A DNA stretch of 64,000 nt, from the NCBI RefSeq assembly GCF_001499855.1, contig NZ_LQIK01000031.1, positions 1-64,000 on the forward strand. Direction: 5' to 3'. This DNA is from Mycobacterium sp. GA-0227b. GTDB taxonomy: Bacteria; Actinomycetota; Actinomycetes; Mycobacteriales; Mycobacteriaceae. The position numbers and the translations under genes are program-made. The notes beneath the pieces are model-generated. The model was not told the origin of the DNA. It made no database searches and saw nothing but the letters and a program-made list of their open reading frames with translations. Below, piece by piece: positions 9,156 through 18,425 of the stretch (the stretch's first letter is position 1; each line of letters begins with the position of its first letter).

Positions 9156-9761
9156 GTGCAGCTCATCCGCGGCGCGCCGCTCACGTTCGCGTGGTTGGTC
9201 GTCCTGCTCGTCACCAGCCGCGTGCAGCGCTCGGCCGGGCATCGAGGTTCGCGGCGGATCCAACGCAGAAACTCCACCAACCTGCGTCGGCTGCGCACCG
9301 AACCGTCGCGCGTGCTCACCACCAGCCTGTTCTGGCTCGACGACCACCGGTGGTGGCCGTACGTGCCGGTGTTCGTCGGCGTTGTCGCACCCGCAGAGCG
9401 CCGATTGCGTTGGTGGCGTTGGCTTCTCGTGGGGATAACCGCACACGTCGTCGGCACCTACGTCGGCCAGAGCTACCTGCGGCTACTGATAGGCAAGGGC
9501 CGCGCACCGCAGCGGCTGGAGAACGCCCGCGACGTCGGGGTGAGCTATTTCGTCCTCGGCGCGGCCGGCGCACTCTCGGGCTACATCCGAAGGCCGTGGC
9601 GATCGCGTGCCCAGGCCGCGGCGGTGCTGGCGCTGACGGGTAACGCCGCCGCGCGGCCGACCTTCACCGAAGTCGGGCACCTGACCGCGTTCGTCGTCGG
9701 GCTGGCAGCCGTCGGTCTGGCCCCGGATCGCGAGTCCAAGCCGTATCCGAACGTTTCATAG
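9156..9761 (+). CDS. Rhomboid-like multipass membrane protein
   Basis: A 201-residue membrane protein from a GTG start, with five or six hydrophobic segments and a basic loop near residues 28-50. It resembles the actinobacterial rhomboid-like family. A late helix holds NARDVGVSYFVLGAAG, which has a G-x-S arrangement like the rhomboid nucleophile region, and the last helix has EVGHLTAF with a possible catalytic His. Intramembrane proteolysis is therefore possible but not shown, because the full GxSG is absent. It diverges from ppk2 and ends 25 bases before a flavoprotein gene on the same strand. Confidence 0.6.
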   Translation: MQLIRGAPLTFAWLVVLLVTSRVQRSAGHRGSRRIQRRNSTNLRRLRTEPSRVLTTSLFWLDDHRWWPYVPVFVGVVAPAERRLRWWRWLLVGITAHVVGTYVGQSYLRLLIGKGRAPQRLENARDVGVSYFVLGAAGALSGYIRRPWRSRAQAAAVLALTGNAAARPTFTEVGHLTAFVVGLAAVGLAPDRESKPYPNVS

Positions 9762-9786
9762 CCGCCACCCCGGGAAATATGTCGCC

Positions 9787-10716
9787 ATGCAATGGGAATG
9801 CGCCGTCGTCGGTGCCGGAGCCGCCGGGCTGAGCGCCGCCCTCGTCCTGGGTCGGGCGCGACGGCGCACGGTCGTGATCGACGCCGACGAGCAGAGCAAC
9901 CGTGTGTCGAGCGTCATCGGCGGCCTTCTCGGCTATGACCAGCGGCCACCGGCCGAGCTCTATGCCGCGGGGCGCCGCGAGCTGGCGTCCTACCCCAGCG
10001 TCGAGTACCGGCACGGCACGGTGCGCAGCGGCCGCCCCGTCGACAGCGGGTTCGTCCTCGAACCGGACGACGGCGACCCCATCCTCACCAAGCGTGTCCT
10101 GCTCACCACCGGCATGCAGTACTGTCCGCCGGACCTGCCCGGCCTCGCCGAACTGTGGGGCACCTCGGTGTTCCAGTGCCCGTTCTGCCACGGCTGGGAG
10201 ATGCGCGACAAGCGGCTCGCCACCATGGCCGCCGGCGAGGAGGCCATGCACTCGGCGCTGATGCTGCGCGGCTGGAGCGACGACGTCGTGCTGCTGACCG
10301 ACGGCCGCACCGACCTGTCACCCGCCGACATCAACGTGCTGCAATCGGCGAACATCACCATCGACGACCGTCGCGTCGTCGAATTACACAGCGACAACGG
10401 CCAACTGACCGCGATCGCGTTCGCCGACGGTGACCGCCTGGCCCGCGACGGCCTGTTGGTCGAGGCGCCGCTGCGGCAACGCTCGCCGCTGGCTCAGCAG
10501 TTGGGCGCGGAGTGCACGCCCGGCCCGCTGGCCGCTGACACCATCAACATCGACGCGATCCACCGCACGGTGACCGGCGGCGTGTTCGCCGCGGGTGACG
10601 TCTGCAGCGAACAGCCCTATGTCGCGGGCGCGATCGCCGCGGGCTCGAAGGCCGCGATGATCGTCGTGCAGAGCCTGCTGGCCGACGAGTTCGGCCTGCC
10701 CTACCCGCCGACCTGA
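9787..10716 (+). CDS. Thioredoxin reductase-like NAD(P)/FAD oxidoreductase
   Basis: A 309-residue flavoprotein of the thioredoxin reductase/AhpF fold. FAD binding is shown by GAGAAGLSAA at residues 9-18 with the following acidic VIDADE. A redox-active CPFC pair lies at residues 131-134. The late GVFAAGDVCSEQPYVAGAIAAGSKAA is the conserved FAD-binding GD region. The NADPH motif between them (MAAGEEAMHSALML) lacks a clean GxGxxA, so cofactor use is uncertain. It is not in an obvious trxB-trxA pair. Similar standalone proteins are annotated as thioredoxin reductase-like or pyridine nucleotide-disulfide oxidoreductases. Confidence 0.8.
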   Translation: MQWECAVVGAGAAGLSAALVLGRARRRTVVIDADEQSNRVSSVIGGLLGYDQRPPAELYAAGRRELASYPSVEYRHGTVRSGRPVDSGFVLEPDDGDPILTKRVLLTTGMQYCPPDLPGLAELWGTSVFQCPFCHGWEMRDKRLATMAAGEEAMHSALMLRGWSDDVVLLTDGRTDLSPADINVLQSANITIDDRRVVELHSDNGQLTAIAFADGDRLARDGLLVEAPLRQRSPLAQQLGAECTPGPLAADTINIDAIHRTVTGGVFAAGDVCSEQPYVAGAIAAGSKAAMIVVQSLLADEFGLPYPPT

Positions 10717-10757
10717 GTGCTGCCGTCGCTGCGCTAGCGGCCTGCATACCGCGCGGC

Positions 10758-10791
10758 CATCTCATTGACTGAACATTCAGTCAATGAGATG
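10758..10791. promoter_or_regulatory. TetR-type operator, 15-bp-arm perfect palindrome
   Basis: CATCTCATTGACTGA, four bases, then TCAGTCAATGAGATG: both 15-base arms match exactly. The core TTGACTGAA-N-TTCAGTCAA is typical of operators for actinobacterial TetR repressors. It ends 34 bases before the tetR GTG, so it should control that gene and the genes behind it. Confidence 0.85.
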
Positions 10792-10825
10792 ATGGCTTCA
10801 TGGTTGGGACAGGGCGGCGGCAAGA

Positions 10826-11410
10826 GTGACCCCGCTTTCCCGCCGCGAGCAGGCGGATGCCCGGAAGGCGCAACTGGTCGAGGTCACCCTCGGCCTGTTC
10901 GTGGAACGCGGGATCGAGCGGGTGACGATGGGTGAGGTCGCCGCCCGTGCGGGGGTCGCGCCCGGACTGCTCTATCACTACTTCGGCAGCAAGGACGGAC
11001 TGATCCGCGCGGCGATCGAGGCCGCGAGCCCACGCGACGCGCTGGCCGGCGTCATGGGCGACCTTTCGGGTCGACCGGCGGACGAGGGGCTGCGGGCATT
11101 CTGCCTACGGCTGGCCACCGTGCTCGAAGAGCGCGGCGATGTCGTGCGGACGCTGTTTCGGGAGATGCTCGCACCCGAGTCAGCGATCTCCGCCGGCGTT
11201 GCCGAGATGCAGGAACACGTGCTCGGGGACCTCGCCGGCTATATCGATGAGCGGATCGCTGCAGGCGAACTCCGCGAGCACGATCCGCGGGTGACTTTGC
11301 GCTTGCTCATCAGCGCGATCCTCGTCCTCGGAGTCACCCGTCAGCCGGTCAAGCCGTGGATCGACGGCTTCGTGAACACCATCCTCAGCGGAATCCGGAC
11401 GGAATCGTGA
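10826..11410 (+). CDS. TetR/AcrR-family transcriptional regulator
   Basis: Regulator of 194 residues. The N-terminal helix-turn-helix runs over about residues 30-60 (TMGEVAARAGVAPGLLYHYFGSKDGLI) with the family's YxxFxSK motif; the C-terminal helical domain binds an unknown ligand. Translation starts at GTG, because the nearby upstream ATG at 10800 is in another frame and soon stops. A perfect palindrome lies upstream, suggesting autoregulation. Its TGA overlaps the start of the next gene (GTGATGA), so the regulator and the Ddn-like gene form one unit, with three more genes following on the same strand. Confidence 0.88.
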   Translation: MTPLSRREQADARKAQLVEVTLGLFVERGIERVTMGEVAARAGVAPGLLYHYFGSKDGLIRAAIEAASPRDALAGVMGDLSGRPADEGLRAFCLRLATVLEERGDVVRTLFREMLAPESAISAGVAEMQEHVLGDLAGYIDERIAAGELREHDPRVTLRLLISAILVLGVTRQPVKPWIDGFVNTILSGIRTES

Positions 11411-11796
11411 TGAAACTACGAAACAGCTGGCTGTGGCTGCTGAAGAACACCCTCAACCGCTTGACCGCCAAGCTCGCCCGGTCCGGACATGGGCCGTTCT
11501 GCCTTGTCCGGCACGTCGGCCGGAAATCGGGGCGTGTCTACGAAACGCCGATCATCGTGGCGGCGGCGCCGGGCGGCTTCGTCGCCGAGCTCACATACGG
11601 CGAGAACGTGAACTGGTACCGCAACATCGTCGCCGGCGGCGGCTGCGAACTCGTTGTCGGCGGCACCACCCACACCGTTACCGGGATCGAACGCTATCCC
11701 GCCGACGCCGGGCGCCGCGCATTCGGTTTCCCGGCAGTACTGGTCCTGCGGCTTCTTCGCCGCGACGAATTCCGTCTGCTCCGCACTTCCGACTGA
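11410..11796 (+). CDS. Deazaflavin (F420)-dependent nitroreductase-family protein (Ddn-like)
   Basis: A 128-residue protein of the DUF385/Ddn split-barrel family that uses coenzyme F420, to which the pretomanid-activating Ddn belongs. Family motifs are RHVGRKSGRVYETPI around residues 36-50 and the tyrosine/tryptophan-containing VAELTYGENVNWYRNIVAGGG. The first 20 residues are amphipathic (WLWLLKNTLNRLTAKLAR), as in membrane-associated members. An in-frame GTG directly before the ATG is an equally good start. It is coupled to tetR by overlap. Physiological substrate unknown, probably a quinone or other electrophile. Confidence 0.82.
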   Translation: MKLRNSWLWLLKNTLNRLTAKLARSGHGPFCLVRHVGRKSGRVYETPIIVAAAPGGFVAELTYGENVNWYRNIVAGGGCELVVGGTTHTVTGIERYPADAGRRAFGFPAVLVLRLLRRDEFRLLRTSD

Positions 11797-11809
11797 TCGG
11801 CAGCCGAAC

Positions 11810-12391
11810 ATGGTGAAGAACAACTGGCCCGTCATCGCGAGCGTCATCGTCGTCGCCGCGCTCTACCTGCTGGTGGAGTTCATCTTCGCGCCGAAGGTCA
11901 TGGCGTCTGCAGCGGTGCTGCTGGTCGGCGGACTGGTGTTGTGGCGGTTCGCCCCTGCGACAGCAGAACTCGACCCCACCACGGTCATCGTTCCCTATCT
12001 GCTGACGGTCATCGCGTTCATCGCTCATGTCTACGAGGAATACCGCGCGTTCGTCCTCGGCTTTCCGAGCGTCCTCGACGCGGTGGTCGATCTCGACCTC
12101 AACACACTGCTGTCCCACGCCGCGTTCGTCTCTCCCATCGTGTGGCTCGCGGCCGCCGTGATGATGCTCAAGCGGTGGAGCGTCGGCTACTACCTCGCGT
12201 GCGTGTTCCTGTTCGGCATGATGTTCATGGAACCCACCCACTTCATCGCGCCGTTCCTCGCCGACGGGACGTGGCACTACGTCGGCGGCGCCTGGACCGC
12301 CGTGATCCCCGCCATTCTCGGTTGGTACACGTACCTTCGGCTGCGACGCGAGACCAATGCGACGAAGGCCGAGAACAGGACTCACGCCTGA
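11810..12391 (+). CDS. HXXEE domain membrane protein
   Basis: A 193-residue protein with about five hydrophobic helices. It contains the H-x-x-E-E motif that names its family (AHVYEEYRAF at about residues 74-83) and a second histidine cluster in MFMEPTHFIAPF. Function unknown; the conserved His and Glu residues suggest metal binding or membrane-embedded chemistry. It starts 13 bases after the Ddn-like gene and its stop overlaps the next ATG (TGATG), so it belongs to the tetR-led operon. Confidence 0.75.
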   Translation: MVKNNWPVIASVIVVAALYLLVEFIFAPKVMASAAVLLVGGLVLWRFAPATAELDPTTVIVPYLLTVIAFIAHVYEEYRAFVLGFPSVLDAVVDLDLNTLLSHAAFVSPIVWLAAAVMMLKRWSVGYYLACVFLFGMMFMEPTHFIAPFLADGTWHYVGGAWTAVIPAILGWYTYLRLRRETNATKAENRTHA

Positions 12392-12858
12392 TGGACGGGT
12401 TCATGCTGTTGCTCGCCGGCACCGTTTTCCTTCGCGGTTCGGGCGCGGGCATGATCACAGGCATCCTGTTGCTGACGATGCCGGCGCAATCGCGGCTGGG
12501 CTGGCGGTCCTACGCGGGTGCGCTCCGTGCGATGTACGGGGCGTGGGGCGTCAAGGTGTACGGCGTCATCACCGGCCTCGGCCTGATCCTCACGATTGTC
12601 GCGTTGGTCTGGGCGATCCTGCGCGGTGAGAGCCCAACCGTGGTGGGCCTGCTCGCGGCGTCGCTGGCGGCCACCGTCGGCGGGTTCGTCGGAACGGCCG
12701 GCGCCTACCCCGCGATGAAGAAGCTCTTTGCCGCGCCCGACGAGGACCAGCGTCTCGTCCTGACGTTGTTGTCCCGCTTCGGAAAGTGGGGGATCGTCAG
12801 CGGTTGCTGTCACGTCGCGGCATTCGCATTGATCACCGCAGCTATGTCAACGGCCTGA
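12391..12858 (+). CDS. Four-helix membrane protein of unknown function
   Basis: A 155-residue integral membrane protein with four hydrophobic stretches (about residues 3-30, 55-77, 84-107 and 132-153) and a short charged loop (KKLFAAPDEDQR). I do not recognise a family with confidence. It overlaps the preceding gene by one base and is followed after seven bases by the YceI gene, so it is probably co-transcribed with the TetR-controlled set. Confidence 0.6.
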   Translation: MDGFMLLLAGTVFLRGSGAGMITGILLLTMPAQSRLGWRSYAGALRAMYGAWGVKVYGVITGLGLILTIVALVWAILRGESPTVVGLLAASLAATVGGFVGTAGAYPAMKKLFAAPDEDQRLVLTLLSRFGKWGIVSGCCHVAAFALITAAMSTA

Positions 12859-12865
12859 GCCCACA

Positions 12866-13420
12866 ATGGACGGCATGCCGCAGACGTGGAAGCTGGATCA
12901 ATCCGACGGCCGCCTCGAAGTCCGCACCGGCGTCGAGGGCCGCGCCGCGAAGATGGGCCACCGCCTCACGATTGCGATGAACAGTTGGCACGCGACGGTC
13001 GCATGGGCGGACGGCGACCCGACCGAGGTGACGCTGACGGTCGACGTGGATTCGCTCGAGGTGCTCAGCGGCGAGGGCGGCGTGACGCCGTTGACCGGTC
13101 CGGAGAAGGCGCTCGCGCGGACGAATGCGTTGAAAGTGCTGAATGCGAAGCGGTTTCCACGGATCACATTCGAAACGAGTGGCATCGACAAGACCGGCGA
13201 CGGATACCGTCTCACCGGGACATTGCAGATTCACGGGCGGGACCGAAACCAGGTCGTCGACGTGGTGGTGAGCGAGCTCGATGACGTGTGGCGTATCTCA
13301 TGTGAAGCCGACGTGCGGCATTCGGACTTCGGCCTCAAGCCGTATTCGATGCTGATGGGCTCGATGAAGGTCGCGGATGCGGTGACGGTGTCGTTCAGCG
13401 CGAAACGAAACAAGCGGTAA
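12866..13420 (+). CDS. YceI-family lipid-binding protein
   Basis: YceI-like lipocalin-fold protein of 184 residues that probably holds a polyisoprenoid or similar lipid in its barrel. Family hallmarks are the HATVAWADGDPTEVTLTVDVDSLEVL strand pattern, FPRITFETSGI and the late RHSDFGLKPYSMLMGSMKVADAVTVSFS. There is no signal peptide, so it is cytoplasmic. A second in-frame ATG nine bases downstream (M-P-Q-T-W) may be the true start. It is the last gene of the tetR-led cluster. Confidence 0.85.
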   Translation: MDGMPQTWKLDQSDGRLEVRTGVEGRAAKMGHRLTIAMNSWHATVAWADGDPTEVTLTVDVDSLEVLSGEGGVTPLTGPEKALARTNALKVLNAKRFPRITFETSGIDKTGDGYRLTGTLQIHGRDRNQVVDVVVSELDDVWRISCEADVRHSDFGLKPYSMLMGSMKVADAVTVSFSAKRNKR

Positions 13421-13555
13421 CCTGGTCCAGGAAATCGCCTGTGCTGCTGCGACATCGGAGTCGACGTATACCTGCTGCGGGGAGCGGGTTATGTAACAGC
13501 GCGTTGCGGGAACACCATTGACTGCTGCGCTGGCGGCGAGAAGAGGAAGGATTGC

Positions 13556-15127
13556 ATGTTGAGCTCCCCGAAGGGCGGCTCCCGACTGGGTACGCGATTC
13601 GGGCCGTATGAGCTGAAGTCCCTGATCGGCGTCGGTGGCATGGGTGAGGTCTACCGCGCCTACGACACCGCAAAGGAACGGACGGTGGCGATCAAGCTGC
13701 TACGTCCGGATATGGCCGCCGACCCCAACTTTCAGGAACGTTTCCGACGCGAGTCGCGCGTCGCCGCGCGGTTGCAGGAACCGCACGTCATCCCCGTGCA
13801 CGACTTCGGCGACATCGACGGAACGCTTTACATCGACATGCGCCTGGTCGAAGGCGCGAGCCTCAAGGAGCTGCTGCGCACCGACGGCGCACTGCCCGCT
13901 ACCCGGGTCGTGTCGATCATCACCCAGGTGGCGGCGGCGCTGGACGACGCGCACGCCAACGGTCTCGTGCACCGGGACATCAAGCCGGAGAACGTGCTGC
14001 TCACCGCCGACGACTTCGCGTACCTCGTCGACTTCGGCATCGCCCACGGCGGCGGGGAAGCGGCGGTGACCAAGACCGGCCTGGTAATCGGCTCGTGTGC
14101 CTACATGGCGCCGGAACGCATCAGCGGCGAACGCGGCGGGCCGGCCTCCGACATCTATTCGCTGACCTGCCTGCTCTACGAATGCCTGACCGGTCGCGCA
14201 CCGTTCGACTCCGGTGACCTGCGCGAAATCATGGGCGCCCACTTGTTCTCCCCGGCGCCGCGGCCGAGCATCATGCGCAGAGGCATCAGCCGGGAGTTCG
14301 ACGACGTCGTCGCGCGCGGCATGGCGAAGAAGCCGGCGGACCGGTTCGCGACGGCCGGTGAGCTGGCCAAGGCCGCCGCTGCGGCGGCGAATGCACCGGT
14401 CGCCGCGCCGCCTCCGCCACCGCCACCGCCACCGGCGCCGTCGACGCGGCAGTTCTCGGCCGTCGACCCGAATCCGGCGCGCACGGGCTATCAGCCGGCG
14501 TACGCGCCGTTGCCGCCATCCGCGCCGAAACGCAAGCCGCGGTTCGGCCCTGCGCAGGTCGGGTTGGTGGTGACGACGATCGTGCTGTTCACCGCGGCGG
14601 TAGTGCTCGCGCTCGTGCTGGCGTTCGGCGACAACGGGAGCGGATCGGCGCCACAGACGTCGCTGGCGCTGCCGCCTACGACGACGATGGAACCCACCGA
14701 GCCGTCGGCCGAAACCACCACGCCATCGACCACCACTACGACGACCACGACCACTGCGCCGTCGACGACACCGACCACCAGCGGGGCGCCGATCGCGGGG
14801 GTCTCGGGCACGGACTCGCACGGCTTCATCGGGCACACCGCGCGCTGCGATGCCGGCAGTACGCCGGCGGCGGCGATCAGGACCGCGCAGTCGCTGGCGG
14901 TGATCTGCGAGACGGCGCCGGGCGACTACTACTACCTCGGCGAGCGGCTGCGCGACGGCGCCAATGTGCGACTCGACAACGTACAACCGGCGGGCGCCGG
15001 GTTCGTTGCCACAAACCCGGCCGACGGCGCGCGCTATGACGTGCAACCCGGCATGCTCACGATCTCGAGCAACGGGACGGTGGACTCCGCGGAGCCGGCG
15101 TTGGAGTACGGCTCGGCGGACCGCTAA
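13556..15127 (+). CDS. Membrane Ser/Thr protein kinase (PknD/PknF-like), first of three
   Basis: Eukaryotic-like kinase of 523 residues. Domain order: kinase domain about 18-280 with the Gly-rich loop at 25-32, Lys47, catalytic HRDIKPEN (Asp141) and DFG at 159-161; a proline run; one transmembrane helix near 335-360; a Thr-rich linker; and an extracellular domain from about 420 with two cysteines. RD-type catalysis is intact. The extracellular domain is not PASTA or NHL and I do not recognise it. AGAGGAAGG precedes the ATG. It lies just upstream of a beta-lactamase-fold protein and 2.7 kb from a second kinase, suggesting cell-wall sensing. Confidence 0.9.
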   Translation: MLSSPKGGSRLGTRFGPYELKSLIGVGGMGEVYRAYDTAKERTVAIKLLRPDMAADPNFQERFRRESRVAARLQEPHVIPVHDFGDIDGTLYIDMRLVEGASLKELLRTDGALPATRVVSIITQVAAALDDAHANGLVHRDIKPENVLLTADDFAYLVDFGIAHGGGEAAVTKTGLVIGSCAYMAPERISGERGGPASDIYSLTCLLYECLTGRAPFDSGDLREIMGAHLFSPAPRPSIMRRGISREFDDVVARGMAKKPADRFATAGELAKAAAAAANAPVAAPPPPPPPPPAPSTRQFSAVDPNPARTGYQPAYAPLPPSAPKRKPRFGPAQVGLVVTTIVLFTAAVVLALVLAFGDNGSGSAPQTSLALPPTTTMEPTEPSAETTTPSTTTTTTTTTAPSTTPTTSGAPIAGVSGTDSHGFIGHTARCDAGSTPAAAIRTAQSLAVICETAPGDYYYLGERLRDGANVRLDNVQPAGAGFVATNPADGARYDVQPGMLTISSNGTVDSAEPALEYGSADR

Positions 15128-15261
15128 CCGGCGATTTCGGAGCGCTACCCATCGCTTCGGCGACCGTTTGCGCACCCGAACCGGCGCTGGTCGGCTGGTT
15201 TCTCAACAGCCGGCAGTGTTGCTGCGATGACGGCGATCAACTGGCCGCAATACTGGAGTGG

Positions 15262-16242
15262 ATGTCCAGAGAGACGACTACCGACCGTCCAGAGCCGCGC
15301 CATGCGCGCGATACGAAGCGCCACTCGAGGGTGTTCTCACTGCAGGTCGGGTTGATCGTCATTTTCGCGATCGGCATCGTAGCGGGTGGCGCGGTGGTGG
15401 GGCGGCATCTCTCCCTTGGCGCGCCGTCGGTCGACCGAAGCTCCACCGTAGATGCGAAACCCACGCCGGTTCGGCTTCCGGCGCCCCCACCGGTTTCTGT
15501 GCCCGATGCCCCGATCGCCGGCGACAGCGGTCGGTTTGCGGCCGAGTTCGAGGCGTTCTCGGCTGATTTGAATGCTGATGTAGGGATAGTCGTGCACCCC
15601 GTAGGTTCCGGCCCGCCACCAGTGGCCGCCGGTGAGTGGAGCACCGGTCCCGCTTGGTCCACCATCAAGGTGCCCCTCGTGATTGCGGGCTTGCGGGCAG
15701 CGGATTCGCCGGAGGTCACGGAATCGATGCGTGCGGCGATCACACGATCGGACAATGTTGCGGCCGAGACGATCTGGGAGAGTCTGGGTGATCCGGTCAC
15801 TGCTGCGCAGAAGGTGCAGGACGTCCTCGCGGAGGCTGGCGATCCCACGATCGTTGAGTCGCAGAAGGTGAGACCTGAATTCACCGCGTTCGGACAGACA
15901 GAATGGTCGCTCGCCGATCAGGCCACGTTCCTGTCTTTCGCGGCGTGCGACGTCCGCAACCAACCAGTGCTGTCACTGATGAGCCAGGTCGAACCCAGCC
16001 AAAGTTGGGGGCTTGCCGCCATTTCGGGAGCACAGTACAAGGGCGGCTGGGGACCCTCCGAAGCCGGCGCTTATTTGGTGCGCCAGATGGGCATCATCCC
16101 CCTTCCGGGTGGCTCCGCAGTCATAACTGTTGCGGCAGCGCCGAATTCGGGCACTCTCGACGACGGCACGGTCGTGTTAACGCGGATCGCTGATTGGCTC
16201 AGCGAGCACACTGATCTGCTACCGGCCGGCGCTTGTCCCTAG
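15262..16242 (+). CDS. Membrane-anchored beta-lactamase/PBP-fold serine hydrolase
   Basis: A 326-residue protein with one N-terminal transmembrane helix (residues 28-48), a Pro-rich linker and a beta-lactamase-like domain. The active-site trio is recognisable: S133-T-I-K136 (SxxK), S163-D-N165 (SxN) and a KGGW motif in AQYKGGWGPSEA in place of KTG. It could be a wall-associated hydrolase or an inactive penicillin-binding sensor; activity on beta-lactams cannot be inferred. It follows a Ser/Thr kinase gene and its TAG shares a CTAG with the stop of a second kinase gene coming from the other strand. Confidence 0.75.
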   Translation: MSRETTTDRPEPRHARDTKRHSRVFSLQVGLIVIFAIGIVAGGAVVGRHLSLGAPSVDRSSTVDAKPTPVRLPAPPPVSVPDAPIAGDSGRFAAEFEAFSADLNADVGIVVHPVGSGPPPVAAGEWSTGPAWSTIKVPLVIAGLRAADSPEVTESMRAAITRSDNVAAETIWESLGDPVTAAQKVQDVLAEAGDPTIVESQKVRPEFTAFGQTEWSLADQATFLSFAACDVRNQPVLSLMSQVEPSQSWGLAAISGAQYKGGWGPSEAGAYLVRQMGIIPLPGGSAVITVAAAPNSGTLDDGTVVLTRIADWLSEHTDLLPAGACP

Positions 16243-17798
16243 TACAGGTACACGACGGCGTCCCGCCCGCCGGTGCATGTGATGAAGGCGTCGCCTGGGT
16301 GGACTACGCACTGCACAACGAAATTTGGTCCTGCACAGCCAGACCCGCTGCCGAGAACCGTTCGGCAGTCGACAGCGCCTGGAGCCGCCACCTCCCGAAG
16401 GTCGCGGCTCGCGTCGTCGTACGTCGACCAATACGCTCGCAAGACACTCTGGGTGAACAAGCAGGATGTCTCCGGAGAGCCACGGCGTGAACGGGTGCCG
16501 GCACCGGAGCGGTCCGTGAGGAAGTAATCGTCCTCGCAGCTTTGCGGGTTCTCGCTGGTGTCGAGCCCGGCCACCGCTGGCGGCGGGGGTGACCCGACTC
16601 CGAGCGGAACTTCGGCAGGTCGAGGCGATCGAGGTGTTGTGGTGGGCCGCGCCGGCCGGGTGATGGTCTGCCGTGCCGTCGGGTCAGGCGTGTCCCGAGC
16701 CGCTGTGGTCTGCGTACCTGAATCGCGGTTTGCCAGGAGACCGATCACAATGCCGATGCCGCCCAACAGCAGAGCCCCGACGACGGCGATGGCTGCGGGC
16801 AGAAGCCACGGACGGGAGGGGCCGCCGGGCGCCGACGCCGAGGGAGCCGCGCGAGGCAGGGGAGGCGGGGGAGGCGCTACTTCGGTTCGACGATGGGCCG
16901 CTCCGCCACCACCGTCGCGATAGAGCGAGGCACTCATGGTGTCGGCTGATGCCATGCCGATTACGTTGCCCGAACCCACCGCCCGCTGAGCGGCGCGGCC
17001 TAGTGCCCCACAGCTGCCGTAACGGTCGTCCGGTTCCTTCGCCATTCCGCGGGAAATCACCTCGTCGAACGCGGTTGGGACAGCGGGGTTGGTGACACTC
17101 GGTCGCGGCGGCGGCGACATCAAGTGCGCCGACATCATCTGCTCGAGACTGCTCTTCGGGAATGGCGCGACACCTGTCAGGCATTCGTAGAGAACGCACG
17201 CTAGTGAGTACACATCGGCTGCTGGCGTGACTTCCCGATCCCGGAACCGCTCGGGAGCCATGTAGTCAAACGTGCCAATTTGCATGCCGGTCGTGGTCAA
17301 ACCGCTGTCGCCCTTTGCTTCGGCTATGCCGAAGTCGACGAGGTAGGGGAAATCCGACAAAGTGACGATAATGTTCTGGGGCTTGACGTCTCGGTGGACC
17401 AAACCGGCCGCGTGAGCAGCATCGAGTGCTGCAGCAACACCGCTGATGAGGAAAGTCGCCCGCGCAGGATCAAGCGGTCCGGTGCGGAGTAGCTGCTGCA
17501 AGGTCTGGCCGTCGACTAAACGCATATCGATGTAGGGATGGCCGTTGATCTCGCCCCAGTCGTGAATGGGGATGACATGAGGTTCCTGAAGAATCGCGGC
17601 GGCATGGGATTCACGTTGAAAGCGGGTCCGAAATCTCTCGTCCTGCCAAAATTGCTCAGCGAGAATTTTCAGCGCGACCGTTCGCCGTTTCTTGGTGTCC
17701 TCGGCTCGGTATACCTCTCCCATCCCCCCTCGCCCGAGTTCGCCGGTGATCTTGTAATGCCCGAACATCTGACCGACGCGGGGACCACCTGTTGCCAC
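16239..17798 (-). CDS. Membrane Ser/Thr protein kinase, second of three
   Basis: Kinase of 519 residues with Gly-rich loop GRGGMGEV at 22-29, Lys44, HRDVKPQN (Asp137) and DFG. A proline-rich linker is followed by a transmembrane helix (WLLPAAIAVVGALLLGGIGIVIGLL). The extracellular domain of about 150 residues has six or more cysteines. I start it at GTG 17798, with GAGGAG nine bases upstream, instead of 39 bases further out. Close to the first kinase over the catalytic core (ILQEPHVIPIHDWG against LQEPHVIPVHDFG), so probably a duplication with a different sensor domain. It converges on the beta-lactamase-fold gene. Confidence 0.9.
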   Translation of the reverse strand: MATGGPRVGQMFGHYKITGELGRGGMGEVYRAEDTKKRRTVALKILAEQFWQDERFRTRFQRESHAAAILQEPHVIPIHDWGEINGHPYIDMRLVDGQTLQQLLRTGPLDPARATFLISGVAAALDAAHAAGLVHRDVKPQNIIVTLSDFPYLVDFGIAEAKGDSGLTTTGMQIGTFDYMAPERFRDREVTPAADVYSLACVLYECLTGVAPFPKSSLEQMMSAHLMSPPPRPSVTNPAVPTAFDEVISRGMAKEPDDRYGSCGALGRAAQRAVGSGNVIGMASADTMSASLYRDGGGGAAHRRTEVAPPPPPLPRAAPSASAPGGPSRPWLLPAAIAVVGALLLGGIGIVIGLLANRDSGTQTTAARDTPDPTARQTITRPARPTTTPRSPRPAEVPLGVGSPPPPAVAGLDTSENPQSCEDDYFLTDRSGAGTRSRRGSPETSCLFTQSVLRAYWSTYDDASRDLREVAAPGAVDCRTVLGSGSGCAGPNFVVQCVVHPGDAFITCTGGRDAVVYLY

Positions 17799-18425
17799 CC
17801 GACTCTCCTCTTCTTTGAAAGGGCCGTATCCCCACACAGAGCCTTCACTGACCGCGCGAGCCCGCCTCGGACGTTGTACTCAGCGGGTACCCATGCAAGG
17901 TGTAGCAAAGCTGCAGCGGTCAGTTGCGAGATTCCCGCGCTTCGCCGCGAAACTCGCGGCAACGTGGCTAGAGCATCAACACCCGATCAGATGTTCGTCC
18001 GAGTGACGCTGGCGATTGTCACGATGCTTCTAGCGGGGGTGTACGCCCACCAAAGTGGACGGCCGTGCGACGTCGATGCGCTTAAACCCTGACCCGAGCC
18101 GGTGGTCACCCCCGTGGCGGGGGCCGAGAGGCCCAGACCGAATGCCCCACACTCGGTAAAGCCATCGACAACCCGGCCATGGTGCGGCGGATCCGCGGTG
18201 AACGGCACACTTCGCTGGCCGGGCTCGAGAAATCGCGGAATGAGTTTGCGACTAGCGGTCCTTCAGTTGGGGAGTCGAAACCGTTTGCCCCTAATCCGGA
18301 TTCGTTGAGTTTCGTTTCGGCCGCAATCGAAGGATCCCGCCCCGACAATCGAAGTCTTCAAAGGCTCGGAGCCGAAGGCACTGTGAGAGCAGCACCCCCT
18401 CTCAGAGGTGATCAGTGGCGGATGT
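17799..18425. other. Intergenic stretch with one GC-rich hairpin, no supported gene
   Basis: Between the start of the second kinase and the end of an amidase gene no frame resembles a protein family. A hairpin CCCCCG-TGG-CGGGGG lies at 18109-18123 and might end transcripts arriving from the amidase about 300 bases away, but there is no T-run. The part next to 17798 presumably holds the kinase promoter; I could not fix a -10 box. Confidence 0.4.

Noticed and set aside
14400..14780. Short tandem repeats (poly-Pro and poly-Thr codons)
   Set aside because: They encode the flexible linkers of the Ser/Thr kinase; low-complexity coding sequence, not a DNA repeat element.
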